From assembly GCF_003752175.1 (NCBI RefSeq), contig NZ_RJVF01000008.1, forward strand, positions 496,001-560,000: 64,000 nt of DNA, in the 5' to 3' direction. The first letter of the stretch is position 1. Every line of letters starts with the position of its first letter. This document shows, in pieces, positions 14,389-24,287 of this stretch. The notes under the pieces were generated by a model, which was not told the origin of the DNA, made no database searches, and saw only the letters and a program-made list of their open reading frames with translations. This DNA comes from Comamonas sp. BIGb0124 (GTDB lineage Bacteria > Pseudomonadota > Gammaproteobacteria > Burkholderiales > Burkholderiaceae_C). Position numbers and translations under genes: made by a program.

Positions 14389-16596
14389 TCACGCGTTGGC
14401 GGCTTGCTTCGCTGCAGCGCGCGCCGTGTGCAGTTTCTTGTAGCTGTCCATCAGGCGATGATGCCTGTCGAGGCCTTCCAGTTTCATGCTGGTCGGCGTG
14501 AGTCCAAAAAAACGCACGCTGCCGTCGACCGATCCGATGACCGCGTCCATGCGCGGGTCGCCGAACATGCGGCGAAAGTTGACGACGTAATCGTCCAGAT
14601 CCATGTCGTCGTCCAGCACCACCTCGAGCACGGCACTCAAGGCCTGATAGAACAGCCCCCGATCGACCGTGTTGTCGTTGTATTGCAGGAAAGCGCCCAC
14701 GAGCTCTTGTGTTTCGTCGAACTGCTTGAGCGCGAGACGAATCAACAGCTTCAACTCCAGCACGGTCAACTGCCCCCAGACCGTGTTCTCGTCGAACTCG
14801 ATGCCGATCAGCGTGGCGATGTCGCCGTACTCGTCGAGCTCGTTGTTCTCCAGGCGCTCGAGCAAAGCCGTCAGGCCGGCATCGTCCAGGCGATGCAGAT
14901 TCAGAACATCGGCCCGGAACAGCAGCGCCTTGTTGGTGTTGTCCCATACCAGGTCTTCCACCGGATAGACCTCCGAGTAACCCGGCACCAGGATTCTGCA
15001 GGCCGTCGCACCCAATTGGTCGTACACCGCCACGTACGCTTCTTTCCCCATCTCTTCGAGAATGCCGAACAAGCCGGCCGCTTCGTCGGCGTTCGAGGAT
15101 TCGCCCTGGCCGGAAAAATCCCACTCCACAAATTCGAAGTCGGACTTGGCGCTGAAGAAACGCCAGGACACCAGACCGCTGGAATCGATGAAATGCTCGA
15201 CGAAGTTATAGGGCTCGTTCACCGCATGGCTGTTGAAAGTGGGCCGCGGCAGATCGTTCAGTCCCTCGAAACTGCGGCCTTGCAACAACTCGGTCAGACT
15301 GCGTTCCAGCGCCACCTCCAGGCTGGGATGGGCGCCGAACGAGGCAAACACGCCGCCGGTTCGCGGATTCATCAACGTGACGCACATCACGGGATACTGC
15401 CCGCCCAACGATGCATCCTTTACCAGCACCGGAAAGCCCTGCTCCTCCAAGCCCTTGATGCCGGCCAGAATGCCGGGGTACTTCGCCAGCACGTCTGCAG
15501 GTACGTCGGGCAACGCGATCTCTTCGCTCAGAATCTCCCGCTTCACTGCACGCTCGAAGATTTCGGACAGGCACTGCACCTGGGCTTCGGCCAGCGTATT
15601 GCCCGCACTCATGCCGTTGCTGACGTACAGGTTCTCGACCAGGTTGGACGGAAAATACACCGTCTCGCCGTCCGAATGGCGCACAAACGGCAGCGAACAG
15701 AGGCCGCGCTGCACATTGCCTGAATTGGTGTCGTAGAGGTGCGAGGCCCGCAACTCGTTTTCGGGATCGTAGATGGGCAGGCAGTAGTCATCGAGAATTT
15801 CTGCCGGCAACGCATCGTCAGGCCCCGGCTTGAACCAGCGTTCGTTCGGATCATGCACGAAGGGGGCATCGGCAAGGTCTTCACCCCAGAACTGGCCCGC
15901 ATAGAAGTGGTTGCAGTTGATGCGCTCGATATATTCACCCAAGGCCGACGCCAATGCACTTTCCTTGGTCGAACCCTTGCCGTTGGTGAAACACATGGGC
16001 GAATGGGCATCGCGAATATGCAAAGACCACACGTTGGGAATGATGTTGCGCCAGGATGCGATTTCAATCTTGATGCCCAGATTCGCCAGCACACCCGACA
16101 TATTGGCGATGGTCTGCTCCAGAGGCAGATCCTTGCCGGTGATATAGGTGCTTGCACCGGCTTCCGAATTCACCGTCAGCAGCGCCTGGGCGTCGGCATC
16201 CAGATTCTGGACTTCCTCGATCACGAACTCGGGCCCGGCTTGCACCACCTTCTTCACAGTGCAACGTTCGATCGAGCGCAGAATGCCCTGGCGATCCTTG
16301 GCCGAGATATCCGCCGGCAGCTCGACCTGAATCTTGAAGATCTGCTGGTATCTGTTCTCGGGATCGACAATATTGTTCTGCGACAGACGGATATTTTCTG
16401 TGGGGATATTGCGAGTCACGCAATACAGCTTCACAAAATAAGCCGCGCACAAGGCCGAAGAGGCGAGAAAATAATCGAAAGGCCCCGGCGCCGAGCCGTC
16501 GCCCTTGTAGCGGATAGGCTGATCGGCCACCACCGTAAAATCATCGAACTTGGCTTCAAGCCGCAGCTTATCGAGAAAATTGACCTTGATTTCCAT
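14389..16596 (-). CDS. ycaO: OsmC domain-YcaO domain fusion protein
   Basis: A 735-residue protein. Residues about 1-140 are an OsmC/Ohr-like domain (VNFLDKLRLEAKFDDFTVVA, then RYKGDGSAPGPFDYFLASSA, with a Cys near residue 52). Residues about 160-600 are a YcaO ATP-dependent cyclodehydratase-like domain (KGSTKESALASALGEYIERI, then AGNTLAEAQVQCLSEIFERA). The C-terminal part is helical. E. coli YcaO is linked to RimO-dependent beta-methylthiolation of ribosomal protein S12, and OsmC-YcaO fusions are known. No peptide precursor or TOMM partner genes are next to it. It converges with the heme operon and is separated from it by about 75 bp containing only a short GGTCTT/AAGACC hairpin (14333-14351). 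Confidence 0.85.
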   Translation of the reverse strand: MEIKVNFLDKLRLEAKFDDFTVVADQPIRYKGDGSAPGPFDYFLASSALCAAYFVKLYCVTRNIPTENIRLSQNNIVDPENRYQQIFKIQVELPADISAKDRQGILRSIERCTVKKVVQAGPEFVIEEVQNLDADAQALLTVNSEAGASTYITGKDLPLEQTIANMSGVLANLGIKIEIASWRNIIPNVWSLHIRDAHSPMCFTNGKGSTKESALASALGEYIERINCNHFYAGQFWGEDLADAPFVHDPNERWFKPGPDDALPAEILDDYCLPIYDPENELRASHLYDTNSGNVQRGLCSLPFVRHSDGETVYFPSNLVENLYVSNGMSAGNTLAEAQVQCLSEIFERAVKREILSEEIALPDVPADVLAKYPGILAGIKGLEEQGFPVLVKDASLGGQYPVMCVTLMNPRTGGVFASFGAHPSLEVALERSLTELLQGRSFEGLNDLPRPTFNSHAVNEPYNFVEHFIDSSGLVSWRFFSAKSDFEFVEWDFSGQGESSNADEAAGLFGILEEMGKEAYVAVYDQLGATACRILVPGYSEVYPVEDLVWDNTNKALLFRADVLNLHRLDDAGLTALLERLENNELDEYGDIATLIGIEFDENTVWGQLTVLELKLLIRLALKQFDETQELVGAFLQYNDNTVDRGLFYQALSAVLEVVLDDDMDLDDYVVNFRRMFGDPRMDAVIGSVDGSVRFFGLTPTSMKLEGLDRHHRLMDSYKKLHTARAAAKQAANA

Positions 16597-16758
16597 GGAA
16601 AACCCAAAATGAGGCTTGAATAAATTACCCTCGATTATCCCGGAAATTCAGCGCTCACTTTTTCGCATGCTCCACGGCCTCCCGGCCCGCCCCTTCGCCA
16701 CCTCGAAGCAGCCATCCCCCTGCCAGGCGACGGGTGCGCCGCGCGGCGCGGGCCGACA

Positions 16759-17778
16759 TCACGCCACCGCCCTCTCATGCAACTGCTTGCCGGCGGCAAC
16801 CTGGGCATCCGCCGGGACGCTCACGCCGTTCTTCACGGCCAGAATCTCGGCCATCACGCTCACGGCGATCTCGGCCGGTGTCTTGCTGCCGATGTAAATG
16901 CCGATCGGCCCTCTGAGTGCGGCAAGCGATGCCTCGGTCTCGCCGAAATGCGTCATCAAACGCTCGCGGCGAAGCCGATTGTTGCGACGCGAGCCGATGG
17001 CCCCGACGTAGAAGGCGGGGCTGCGCAGGGCCTCGAGCAGAGCCAGGTCGTCGAGCTTGGGGTCGTGGCTCAGCGCCAGCACACAGCAGCGAGCGTCGGG
17101 CCGGAACGCAGCCACGGCATCGTCCGGCATCAGCTCCGACCGGTTGGCGCCGGCCACCGACCAGGTCCCGAGAGACTCGGCTCGCGGATCGCACACCGTG
17201 ACCGCGAAGCCGTTGAACAGGGCCATGGTCGCGACATACTCGGCCAGCGCCCCGGCGCCGATCAGCAGCATGCGGTAACCCGGGCCCAAGGTGTTGACCA
17301 GGCTCGTTGCGTCGCATCGCAGCGCATCGGGCAACGCGGCGTGGTGCAGCGTCGCCACACCATCGGTCAGCCTCACCTTGCGCTGCACGAGCTCGCCCGA
17401 ATCCAACCGGCCGACGAGCTCATCGAGCCCGGCAGCGCACAGCGTGAACTCGAGGATCAGCTCCAGGGTTCCGCCGCACGGCAGTCCGAACCGATGCGCC
17501 TCATCCGCGCTCACACCGTATCGGACCCGCTCGGTCGCCGGCCCGTCGGTCCACGAAGCATGCGGCGAAGCGGACGTGTAGCGGCGAATCAAGTCGTCCT
17601 CGATGCAGCCTCCCGACACGCTGCCCACCGCACGGCCGTCCCCGCGCAACGCCATCATGGCGCCGACGGGGCGTGGCGAAGAGCCCCACGTGCCGACGAC
17701 TGTGGCCAGCAGCACCCGATGGCCTTGCGCACGCCAGTCGCGCGCTGCGCGCAGCACCATGAGATCGATGTTGTCCAT
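16759..17778 (-). CDS. paoD: XdhC/PaoD-type molybdenum cofactor insertion chaperone
   Basis: A 339-residue protein starting MDNIDLMVLRAARDW. The N-terminal XdhC domain (LATVVGTWGSSPRPVGAMMA, then VSGGCIEDDL) binds sulfurated Moco in the family. The C-terminal Rossmann domain carries YRMLLIGAGALAEYVATMAL. PaoD in E. coli inserts molybdopterin cytosine dinucleotide into PaoC. It is the last gene of a four-gene leftward operon, 32 bp after paoC. Confidence 0.87.
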   Translation of the reverse strand: MDNIDLMVLRAARDWRAQGHRVLLATVVGTWGSSPRPVGAMMALRGDGRAVGSVSGGCIEDDLIRRYTSASPHASWTDGPATERVRYGVSADEAHRFGLPCGGTLELILEFTLCAAGLDELVGRLDSGELVQRKVRLTDGVATLHHAALPDALRCDATSLVNTLGPGYRMLLIGAGALAEYVATMALFNGFAVTVCDPRAESLGTWSVAGANRSELMPDDAVAAFRPDARCCVLALSHDPKLDDLALLEALRSPAFYVGAIGSRRNNRLRRERLMTHFGETEASLAALRGPIGIYIGSKTPAEIAVSVMAEILAVKNGVSVPADAQVAAGKQLHERAVA

Positions 17779-17810
17779 TGACACGACCTCGCCGGCAACG
17801 GCTGCGACGC

Positions 17811-20000
17811 TCACAGCAGCTTGTCCGGCGTGATCGGCAGTTCCCGTATCCGCCGGCCCGTCGCATGGAAGACCGCATTCGCGATCGCGGCCGGAATGCC
17901 CACCATGCCCAGTTCGCCCATCCCCTTGACGCCCAGCGGATTGACGATCGTGTCCTCTTCCTCGACAAAAATCGTTTCGATGGCATGGATGTCCGCATTG
18001 ACCGGCACATGGTAGTGCTGAAGGCTGGCGTTCATGATGCGGCCGTAGCGGTGGTCGATCTCGGTGGCTTCTTCGAGCGCCATGCCGATCCCCCACACCA
18101 CGCCACCGATCTCCTGGCTGTGCGACGCCATGGGGTTGAGGATCTTGCCGCAGGCCGTGATCTCGATCACGCGGCTGACCTTCACGGTACCCAGATCCGG
18201 GTCGACCTTGACCTCGACGAACTGCGCGCCATGGGCCAGCGAGGCGTACTTGGCCCGTTCGGGCGAGGGGGTGGAGTCGAAGACCTCGGTGATGGCATCG
18301 TGCCCGCTGCGACGCATCAGGCCGGCGATCTCGACGGCGCGCACCGGCTCGCGTCTCAGGCGCAGAAAGCCGTCGGCCATCTCGACATCGGCGGCGGCAG
18401 CGCCCTTCAAAGGCGAGTCGGCGTCCTGCTGGGCCAGGGCCAGCAGCCGGCCCGCAATGGCCAGCGCGGCACCATGCACCGCCGAGCCCACGCTCGACGT
18501 GGTGAACGAGCCACCCTGCGGCGGGGCCTTGGGCTGGCGCGTGTCGCCCAACTGAAAGTGGACTTGCTCAAGCTTCAGCCCCAGGAACTCGGCGGCGATC
18601 ATGGTCATCACCGTGTAGGTGCCGGGTCCGATGTCGCTGGTGGCACTGGCCACATCGGCCGTCCCGTCGGCACGGTAGGTGATGCTCGCGCTGGCCGGCA
18701 TCTGCATGGCGCCCCAGACGCCGGTGGCCATGCCCCACCCGACCAGCAGGTGGCCGTCGCGCATCGAGCGCGGCTCGGGATTGCGGTTCTTCCAGCCGAA
18801 TTTCTCGGCGCCGATGCGGTAGCACTCGCGCAAGGCCTTGCTCGAGAAAGGTTTGCCGCTTTCGGGGTCGACCTCGGCATAGTTGATCAGGCGCAGATCC
18901 AATGGATCGAGCTTGAGCGCATAGGCCAGTTCGTCCATGGCGCTTTCCAGCGCAAACATGCCGCTGACGGCACCCGGTGCCCGCATCCATGTCGGCGTGG
19001 CGAGGTCGGTCGCTGCGATCTTCAACGGCGCATGTAGATTGGCGCAGGCATAGACCTGGCGCGGGAACTGCGTCGTTCCATCCGAAAACTCCTCGAGGGT
19101 CGACGTGTTGTGAAACGCCTCGTGAACGATGGCCTGCAGCTTGCCCGACCGGTCCGCGCCCAATGCCATTCGCTGCAGGGTCTGCGGCCGATAGCCATGC
19201 CCCGTGAACATCTGCGCACGTGTGAACACCACCTTCACCGGGCGTTTGAGCTCGCGCGCCGCCATGGCCGTCAAAGACGGGTAATAGTTGGGTTTCAGCG
19301 AGGCGCCGAACGCCCCGCCCACAAACGGAGAAATCACCCGGATCTTGTCGGCCGGCATTTTCAGGCACGAGGCCAGATGGTCGCGGACGCCGTTGACCTG
19401 CTGGGTCTTGTCGAACACGGTGAGGTGATCGCCCTCCCAGAAAGCGATCGCGGCATGCGGCTCGATGGGGTTGTGATGTTCGATCGGAATATGGTAATCG
19501 GCGCGCACCTGCACCGCCGAAGCGGCCAGCGCGGCCTGCGGATTGCCGCGCGGTTGGGTCTTCTGCGTCGCGGCATCGGGCAAGGCGCGATCGAGCACCC
19601 GGTCGAGATCGGTGACATGGGCCTCGGCCTGGTAAGTCACCTGCACCAGCCGGGCCGCATGGCGAGCCTGCTCGAAGGTCTCGGCCACCACCAGGGCGAT
19701 GGGCTGCCCGTTGAAATGGATGCGCTCGGATTGCAGCGCCCAATGCGGAATCGGGCCCATCATGTCGCGGCCCTCGCCGAAGGGCGGCGTGTTGAGATGG
19801 GTGAACACACGGATCACACCGGCGGCCTGTTCAGCCGCCGCCGTATCCATCGTCGTGATGCGGCCCTTGGCGATGGTGCTCAGCACCAGAAAGCCGTGGC
19901 TGAGATGCGGGACCTGGAACTCGGCCGCATACTTGGCCTTGCCGGTCACCTTCGCGATCCCGTCCACACGGGTCGTTTCCTTGCCTAGATAACGTGCCAT
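17811..20000 (-). CDS. paoC: Aldehyde oxidoreductase molybdenum-binding large subunit PaoC
   Basis: A 729-residue xanthine oxidase-family subunit, the length of E. coli PaoC (about 732). It has the N-terminal hammerhead domain (VDGIAKVTGKAKYAAEFQVP), the cofactor motifs VGGAFGASLKP and WMRAPGAVSGMFALESAMDE, and the conserved active-site Glu segment GMGELGMVGIP near the C-terminus. It oxidises aldehydes at a molybdenum centre, probably in the periplasm because the small subunit has a Tat signal. The 22-bp spacing from paoB and the downstream chaperone support one operon. Confidence 0.9.
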   Translation of the reverse strand: MARYLGKETTRVDGIAKVTGKAKYAAEFQVPHLSHGFLVLSTIAKGRITTMDTAAAEQAAGVIRVFTHLNTPPFGEGRDMMGPIPHWALQSERIHFNGQPIALVVAETFEQARHAARLVQVTYQAEAHVTDLDRVLDRALPDAATQKTQPRGNPQAALAASAVQVRADYHIPIEHHNPIEPHAAIAFWEGDHLTVFDKTQQVNGVRDHLASCLKMPADKIRVISPFVGGAFGASLKPNYYPSLTAMAARELKRPVKVVFTRAQMFTGHGYRPQTLQRMALGADRSGKLQAIVHEAFHNTSTLEEFSDGTTQFPRQVYACANLHAPLKIAATDLATPTWMRAPGAVSGMFALESAMDELAYALKLDPLDLRLINYAEVDPESGKPFSSKALRECYRIGAEKFGWKNRNPEPRSMRDGHLLVGWGMATGVWGAMQMPASASITYRADGTADVASATSDIGPGTYTVMTMIAAEFLGLKLEQVHFQLGDTRQPKAPPQGGSFTTSSVGSAVHGAALAIAGRLLALAQQDADSPLKGAAAADVEMADGFLRLRREPVRAVEIAGLMRRSGHDAITEVFDSTPSPERAKYASLAHGAQFVEVKVDPDLGTVKVSRVIEITACGKILNPMASHSQEIGGVVWGIGMALEEATEIDHRYGRIMNASLQHYHVPVNADIHAIETIFVEEEDTIVNPLGVKGMGELGMVGIPAAIANAVFHATGRRIRELPITPDKLL

Positions 20001-20021
20001 GAATCGTTTCCTCTCGATCGA

Positions 20022-21014
20022 TCAGACCAGGCGGGCCGCGCGCATGAGCGCACGCACCACCGACCGTTTGCCCAGCTCGACCTTGTAGGCGTTGTGCGCC
20101 AGCGGACGGGCCTGGCTCAGCGCCGCGTCGGCCGCCTGCCGAAAGGTCTGCTCGCTGGGCGCTTGGCCCACCAGCACGTTTTCTGCTTCCTGGCTGCGCC
20201 AGGGCTTGTGCGAGACGCTGCCCAGCACCACCCTCGCCTGCCGGATCGCTCCGCCCTCGATGCGCAGGCCCGCCGCCACGGAAACCATGGCAAAGGCGTA
20301 AGAGGTGCGGTCGCGCACCTTGAGGTAGTGCGAGTGCGTGGCCAGTTCGCCCGCCGCCACCGGCAAGTCGATGGCCACGATCAGATCACCGCGCTCGAGC
20401 GTGTTGTCGCGATGCGGCTCGTCGCCCGGCAGGCGATGGAAATCCTGGATGGCGATCGCACGTTCCCGCCCGTCGGCACCCCGCACACGCACACTGGCAT
20501 CGAGTGCGTAGAGCGCGTTGGCCATGTCGCCCGGATACGTCGCCACACAGGATTCGCTCCAGCCCAGGATGGCGTGGATCTTGTTGAGACCTTCCCGTGC
20601 GCCGCAGCCCGTTCCAGGCTCGCGTTTGTTGCACGGCATCGCGGTATCGTAGAAATAGTTGCAACGGGTTCTCTGCAGCAGGTTGCCGCCGTTCGTGGCC
20701 ATGTTGCGCAATTGCCCCGAGGCCCCCGCGACGATCGCCTGGGTCAACAGCGGGTAGTTCTCGCGCACCAGCGGGTGGTTGGCCGTCTCGGTGTTGGTCG
20801 CCAGCGCGCCGATCGACAGGCCCGATCGGGTGCGCTGGATCTCGCGCAGCGGCAGGTTGCGGATGTCCACCAGCCGCGTCGGCCGCTCGACATCCTCCTT
20901 CATCAGATCGATGAGGTTGGTGCCGCCCGCAAGAAACCGGGCCAGTGGCATCGCGGCGACCGCCGCCGTAGCGGCTGCGGCATCGCCGGCACGCACATAT
21001 TCAAACGGTCTCAT
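20022..21014 (-). CDS. paoB: Aldehyde oxidoreductase FAD subunit PaoB
   Basis: A 330-residue FAD-binding subunit of the xanthine dehydrogenase family (ARFLAGGTNLIDLMK, then ATNGGNLLQRTRC). It contains the Cys-rich insert RCNYFYDTAMPCNKREPGTG followed by CG, which in E. coli PaoB holds a [4Fe-4S] cluster that most family members lack. This feature distinguishes a Pao-type enzyme from ordinary xanthine dehydrogenase. Its start overlaps the end of paoA by 14 bp. Confidence 0.9.
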   Translation of the reverse strand: MRPFEYVRAGDAAAATAAVAAMPLARFLAGGTNLIDLMKEDVERPTRLVDIRNLPLREIQRTRSGLSIGALATNTETANHPLVRENYPLLTQAIVAGASGQLRNMATNGGNLLQRTRCNYFYDTAMPCNKREPGTGCGAREGLNKIHAILGWSESCVATYPGDMANALYALDASVRVRGADGRERAIAIQDFHRLPGDEPHRDNTLERGDLIVAIDLPVAAGELATHSHYLKVRDRTSYAFAMVSVAAGLRIEGGAIRQARVVLGSVSHKPWRSQEAENVLVGQAPSEQTFRQAADAALSQARPLAHNAYKVELGKRSVVRALMRAARLV

Positions 21015-21825
21015 GGCCCTGCTCCAGTTTGGCCGCAGCCAGTTGCGTGTCGGTGGCGTAAGCCCAGTGGTGCGCGGTCTGCTGCCCCGAATGGGCCTCT
21101 TGCACCGCGGCGACGATGCCCGGATAGGCGCCGCAGCGGCAGATGTTGCCGCTCATGCGTTCGCGGATCTCGTCGTCGCTCAGGCGCGTCGTCGTCCGGC
21201 GCACGTCTTGCGTGACATGGCTGACGTGCCCGCGTTGCGCCTCGCCCAACAGCCCGACAGCCGAGCAGATCTGCCCCGGTGTGCAATAGCCGCACTGGAA
21301 GGCATCGTGCTTGATGAAGGCGGCCTGCACCGGATGCAGGTTCTCGTCCTGCGCGAGTCCTTCGATGGTGGTGACGGTGCGGCCTTCCAGCGTGGCCGTC
21401 AGCGTCAGGCAGGACAACACGCGCTGGCCGTCGACCAGCACCGTGCATGCACCGCACTGGCCCTGATCGCAGCCTTTCTTGGTGCCGGTGTACCCCAGGC
21501 GTTCACGCAGGGCATCGAGCAACACCACGCGGGAATCCAGCGCCAGCGTGTGGGGCCGGCCGTTGATCTGCACGGCGACCTGCACGAGGTTCTGGGGCTT
21601 GTCCGGCGCGGACAGTGCGGCTTCGGCCAAGGGCATCTCGGCGAGCGCGGATTCGTGTGCCAGCAACTGCGCGGCAAACACGCCGATGCCGGCGGCCGAA
21701 GAGCCCATCATGAAGGTGCGGCGAGTCTGCCCGACGCCATCGAGTTGGGGCATCTCCTTGAGCAGAGCGTCTTCGTCCGCGCTGAGTTGGACCGAGGGTC
21801 CCGGGTTTTCATCATCGTGGGGCAT
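21001..21825 (-). CDS. paoA: Aldehyde oxidoreductase [2Fe-2S] subunit PaoA with Tat signal
   Basis: A 274-residue protein starting MPHDDENPGPSVQLSADEDA. A twin-arginine motif RRTFMMG near residue 38 and the following hydrophobic stretch indicate folded export of the complex. Two [2Fe-2S] sites are visible: the plant type (GCDQGQCGACTV) and the alpha-helical type (CGYCTPGQICSA, then NICRCGAYPG). A longer ORF to 21921 has no better start. It is first in the paoABCD operon; the upstream 187 bp holds a 14-bp perfect palindrome. Confidence 0.9.
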   Translation of the reverse strand: MPHDDENPGPSVQLSADEDALLKEMPQLDGVGQTRRTFMMGSSAAGIGVFAAQLLAHESALAEMPLAEAALSAPDKPQNLVQVAVQINGRPHTLALDSRVVLLDALRERLGYTGTKKGCDQGQCGACTVLVDGQRVLSCLTLTATLEGRTVTTIEGLAQDENLHPVQAAFIKHDAFQCGYCTPGQICSAVGLLGEAQRGHVSHVTQDVRRTTTRLSDDEIRERMSGNICRCGAYPGIVAAVQEAHSGQQTAHHWAYATDTQLAAAKLEQGHETV

Positions 21826-21961
21826 GGTGTTTTTTCTTGGAGAACGGGCGGGGGGCAGCGAGGTTCTGCCGGGCGGCAGGGCATGGACCGCCGAGGGTCG
21901 GCCCTTGCCCGTGCCCACCATGTTGGCTCAATCGCACGACGACGACTAGCTGATGGACTCT

Positions 21962-21975
21962 TAATAGGCCTATTA
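21962..21975. promoter_or_regulatory. Perfect palindrome TAATAGGCCTATTA upstream of paoA
   Basis: A 14-bp exact palindrome about 140 bp upstream of the paoA start, in the only sizeable non-coding gap next to the operon. A dimeric regulator site is likely; no regulator gene for it could be identified by sequence alone. Confidence 0.45.
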
Positions 21976-22012
21976 GCCCTGCTCATGAATCCAGGTGTTC
22001 GATCGACGAACT

Positions 22013-22795
22013 TCAGCCACCCGATCGACGGCTTTCCAGGTGCCGAGCGAGCGCCGTGCGGGCCCGCTGGCCATAGACATCGTCCACCCGCTCGCCCAGC
22101 AGTTGAGCGACCCGGGTCAACTGGCCCTCGGTCAGGCCGACGTTCATGCTCATGTTCATGTGCGACTGCAACTGGGCCTGCGCACCCGCCATCGTCGAGA
22201 GCATGGCCACCGTCGCCAGCTCACGGCTCTTCCAGTCGAGGTTGTCGCGCTCGAAGATGTCGCCGAAAAGATGGGTCTGCAGATAGGTGCCGGCAGCAGG
22301 CGCAAAGTCGAACAGCGCACCGCCGACCGGCGCTCCCACCAGCCGCGTCTGGTTGGCAGTGCCGGCCTTCAGCAGCGCATCGCCCGTCGGGATGGGGCGG
22401 CTGGGCAAGCGGCCCTCGTCGTCGACGATGCCCTGCCCGCGGCGTTGCTCCACCACCTTCATCAGCTCTGCCAGCGCGTTCAGGCTGCGCGGGAAACCCG
22501 CATACGCATACAGTTGCGTCAGCACTTCCTTGAGTTCGTTGACCGTCACGCCCGCATTCAACGCCTCTTGCAAGGCCGGCCCGAGGCGAGCCATGTCGCC
22601 CGCCGCCGCGAGGGCCGAGACCGGAACGATGTGCTGTTGCTGCTGCGTGAGCGCCTCTCCCGCAGCGGCATGGCCTGCTGCAGACGCCGCCCCCGGACGC
22701 GTACCCGGGGTGGAACCATCGGCTTCCGCCGCCAGGGACAGGGTGGCCAGCATCGCTGCCGCCACGCCACGTTTAACAAGATGCGTATTGTTCAT
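22013..22795 (-). CDS. Exported carboxymuconolactone decarboxylase-family protein
   Basis: A 260-residue protein starting [20 protein letters not shown], a probable signal peptide. Two AhpD/CMD-like segments are visible: an N-terminal one ([20 protein letters not shown], then [18 protein letters not shown]) and a C-terminal one ([20 protein letters not shown], then [16 protein letters not shown]). Neither has the CxxC of peroxidase-active AhpD. It overlaps the upstream cupin gene by four bases. Such CMD-cupin pairs are common in proteobacteria, but their substrate is not established. Confidence 0.78.
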   Translation of the reverse strand: MNNTHLVKRGVAAAMLATLSLAAEADGSTPGTRPGAASAAGHAAAGEALTQQQQHIVPVSALAAAGDMARLGPALQEALNAGVTVNELKEVLTQLYAYAGFPRSLNALAELMKVVEQRRGQGIVDDEGRLPSRPIPTGDALLKAGTANQTRLVGAPVGGALFDFAPAAGTYLQTHLFGDIFERDNLDWKSRELATVAMLSTMAGAQAQLQSHMNMSMNVGLTEGQLTRVAQLLGERVDDVYGQRARTALARHLESRRSGG

Positions 22796-23193
22796 CGCTG
22801 ACCCAGGTATTGAGCGTCGGTCACATGCTCCATCCACTCGACGTTCTTGCCGTCCAGAGCTTCCTGAATCGCGATGTGGGTCATGGCGGTCGTGGCCGTC
22901 GCACCGTGCCAATGGCGATGGCCCGGCGGACACCAGATCACGTCGCCGGCCCGGATCTCGACGATCGCCTCGCCCTCGCACTGCGTCCATCCGCAGCCGG
23001 CCGTCACGATCAGGGTCTGTCCCAGCGGATGGGTGTGCCAAGCCGATCGCGCGCCGGGCTCGAACGTGACGCTCGCGCAAGAGGTGCGCGCCGGCGGCGG
23101 TGGCGCATTCAGCGGGTCGATGCGCACCGTGCCCGTGAACCAGTCGGAAGGACCTTTGATCGAAGCCTGCGAGCCTGCTTTTTTGAGATGCAT
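22792..23193 (-). CDS. Cupin-domain protein (mandelonitrile lyase-like cupin)
   Basis: A 133-residue single-domain cupin starting [14 protein letters not shown]. Metal-ligand motifs are [12 protein letters not shown] and the second-motif [11 protein letters not shown]. Related proteins include manganese-dependent hydroxynitrile lyases paired with CMD proteins. It is coupled to the CMD gene by an ATGA overlap and is divergent from a LysR gene at 23334 that probably regulates the pair. Confidence 0.82.
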   Translation of the reverse strand: MHLKKAGSQASIKGPSDWFTGTVRIDPLNAPPPPARTSCASVTFEPGARSAWHTHPLGQTLIVTAGCGWTQCEGEAIVEIRAGDVIWCPPGHRHWHGATATTAMTHIAIQEALDGKNVEWMEHVTDAQYLGQR

Positions 23194-23333
23194 GAACTGA
23201 AGATGTGGGTGTTGAAACAAGAGGTGGCGAAGCCGGAAAGGCGATTCCGTGCTCGCTTCGGATCAATGTATCTGCGCTCGGATTGATTGAGAAGAGTGCA
23301 AAATCTGCATAAACAGGTGCAAGAAATTCAACA

Positions 23334-24260
23334 ATGACGACCGAGAATCTGAACGAACTTCACGCCTTCGTCGTGGTGGCCACTGAACGCAGCTTCACGC
23401 GCGCCGCAGCCCGGCTGGGCCTGTCGCGCTCGGCTTTGAGCCGTTCGATGTCGATGCTCGAAGCCCGGCTGGGCGTGCGTCTGCTCATCCGCACCACCCG
23501 CAGCGTGTCGACCACCGCCGAGGGCGAAACGCTGCTGACCACGCTGGCGCCACGGCTGCAGGAGATCGACGAGACCATCGCATCGATACGCTCGCGCAAG
23601 GACCGGCCGGCCGGCTCCATCCGCATCACGTCGCACGACCATGCGATTGCCACCGCACTATGGCCAAGGCTCCTGCACCTGCTCAAGGCGCATCCCGAAA
23701 TCTCCATCGAGTTCAGCGTCGACTACGCCATGACCGATATCGCCGCGCACCGGTTCGACGCCGGCGTGCGGGTCGGCAACCGCGTCGACAAGGACATGAT
23801 CGCCGTGCAGATCGCGCCCGAACTCCGGATGGCGGTCGTCGCCTCACCCGCGTACCTCGAGAACAGAACGCTCCCGTCGGTACCCGAGGATCTGACCCAC
23901 CACCAATGCATCAACCTCAGGCTGCCGACGCATGGCGGCCTCTACGCCTGGGATCTGGAAAAGAACGGCACCCCGGTGAAGGTCAAGGTGCAGGGCCAGA
24001 CGGTTTTCAACACCACCGGCCTCATGCTGCAGGCGTCGCTCGACGGCATGGGCTGCGCCTATGTGCCGTACGACCTCGTCCAGCATCACATCGAAGCCGG
24101 TCGTCTGGCGCCCGTCCTCAAGAGCTGGTGGCCGAGATTTCCCGGCTATCACCTGTACTACGCCAACCGCCGGCACATCTCGCCCGCGCTGGCCCTGGTC
24201 ATCGAGGCCCTGCGTTACCGCGCCCCCGGCAAACCCGTCGTCGGGCGCAGACCCCGGTGA
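23334..24260 (+). CDS. LysR-family regulator divergent from the cupin-CMD pair
   Basis: A 308-residue LysR protein. The winged HTH is at residues about 5-65 (FTRAAARLGLSRSALSRSMS, then MLEARLGVRLLIRTTRSVST); the substrate-binding domain follows (IRITSHDHAIATALWPRLL). The intergenic 140 bp to the cupin gene contains short GTGCAAAA/GGTGCAAG direct repeats close to the start, possible binding sites. The inducer is unknown. Confidence 0.85.
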   Translation: MTTENLNELHAFVVVATERSFTRAAARLGLSRSALSRSMSMLEARLGVRLLIRTTRSVSTTAEGETLLTTLAPRLQEIDETIASIRSRKDRPAGSIRITSHDHAIATALWPRLLHLLKAHPEISIEFSVDYAMTDIAAHRFDAGVRVGNRVDKDMIAVQIAPELRMAVVASPAYLENRTLPSVPEDLTHHQCINLRLPTHGGLYAWDLEKNGTPVKVKVQGQTVFNTTGLMLQASLDGMGCAYVPYDLVQHHIEAGRLAPVLKSWWPRFPGYHLYYANRRHISPALALVIEALRYRAPGKPVVGRRPR

Positions 24261-24287
24261 CGGCCATGCGCGGCAAGCCTGCCGATG

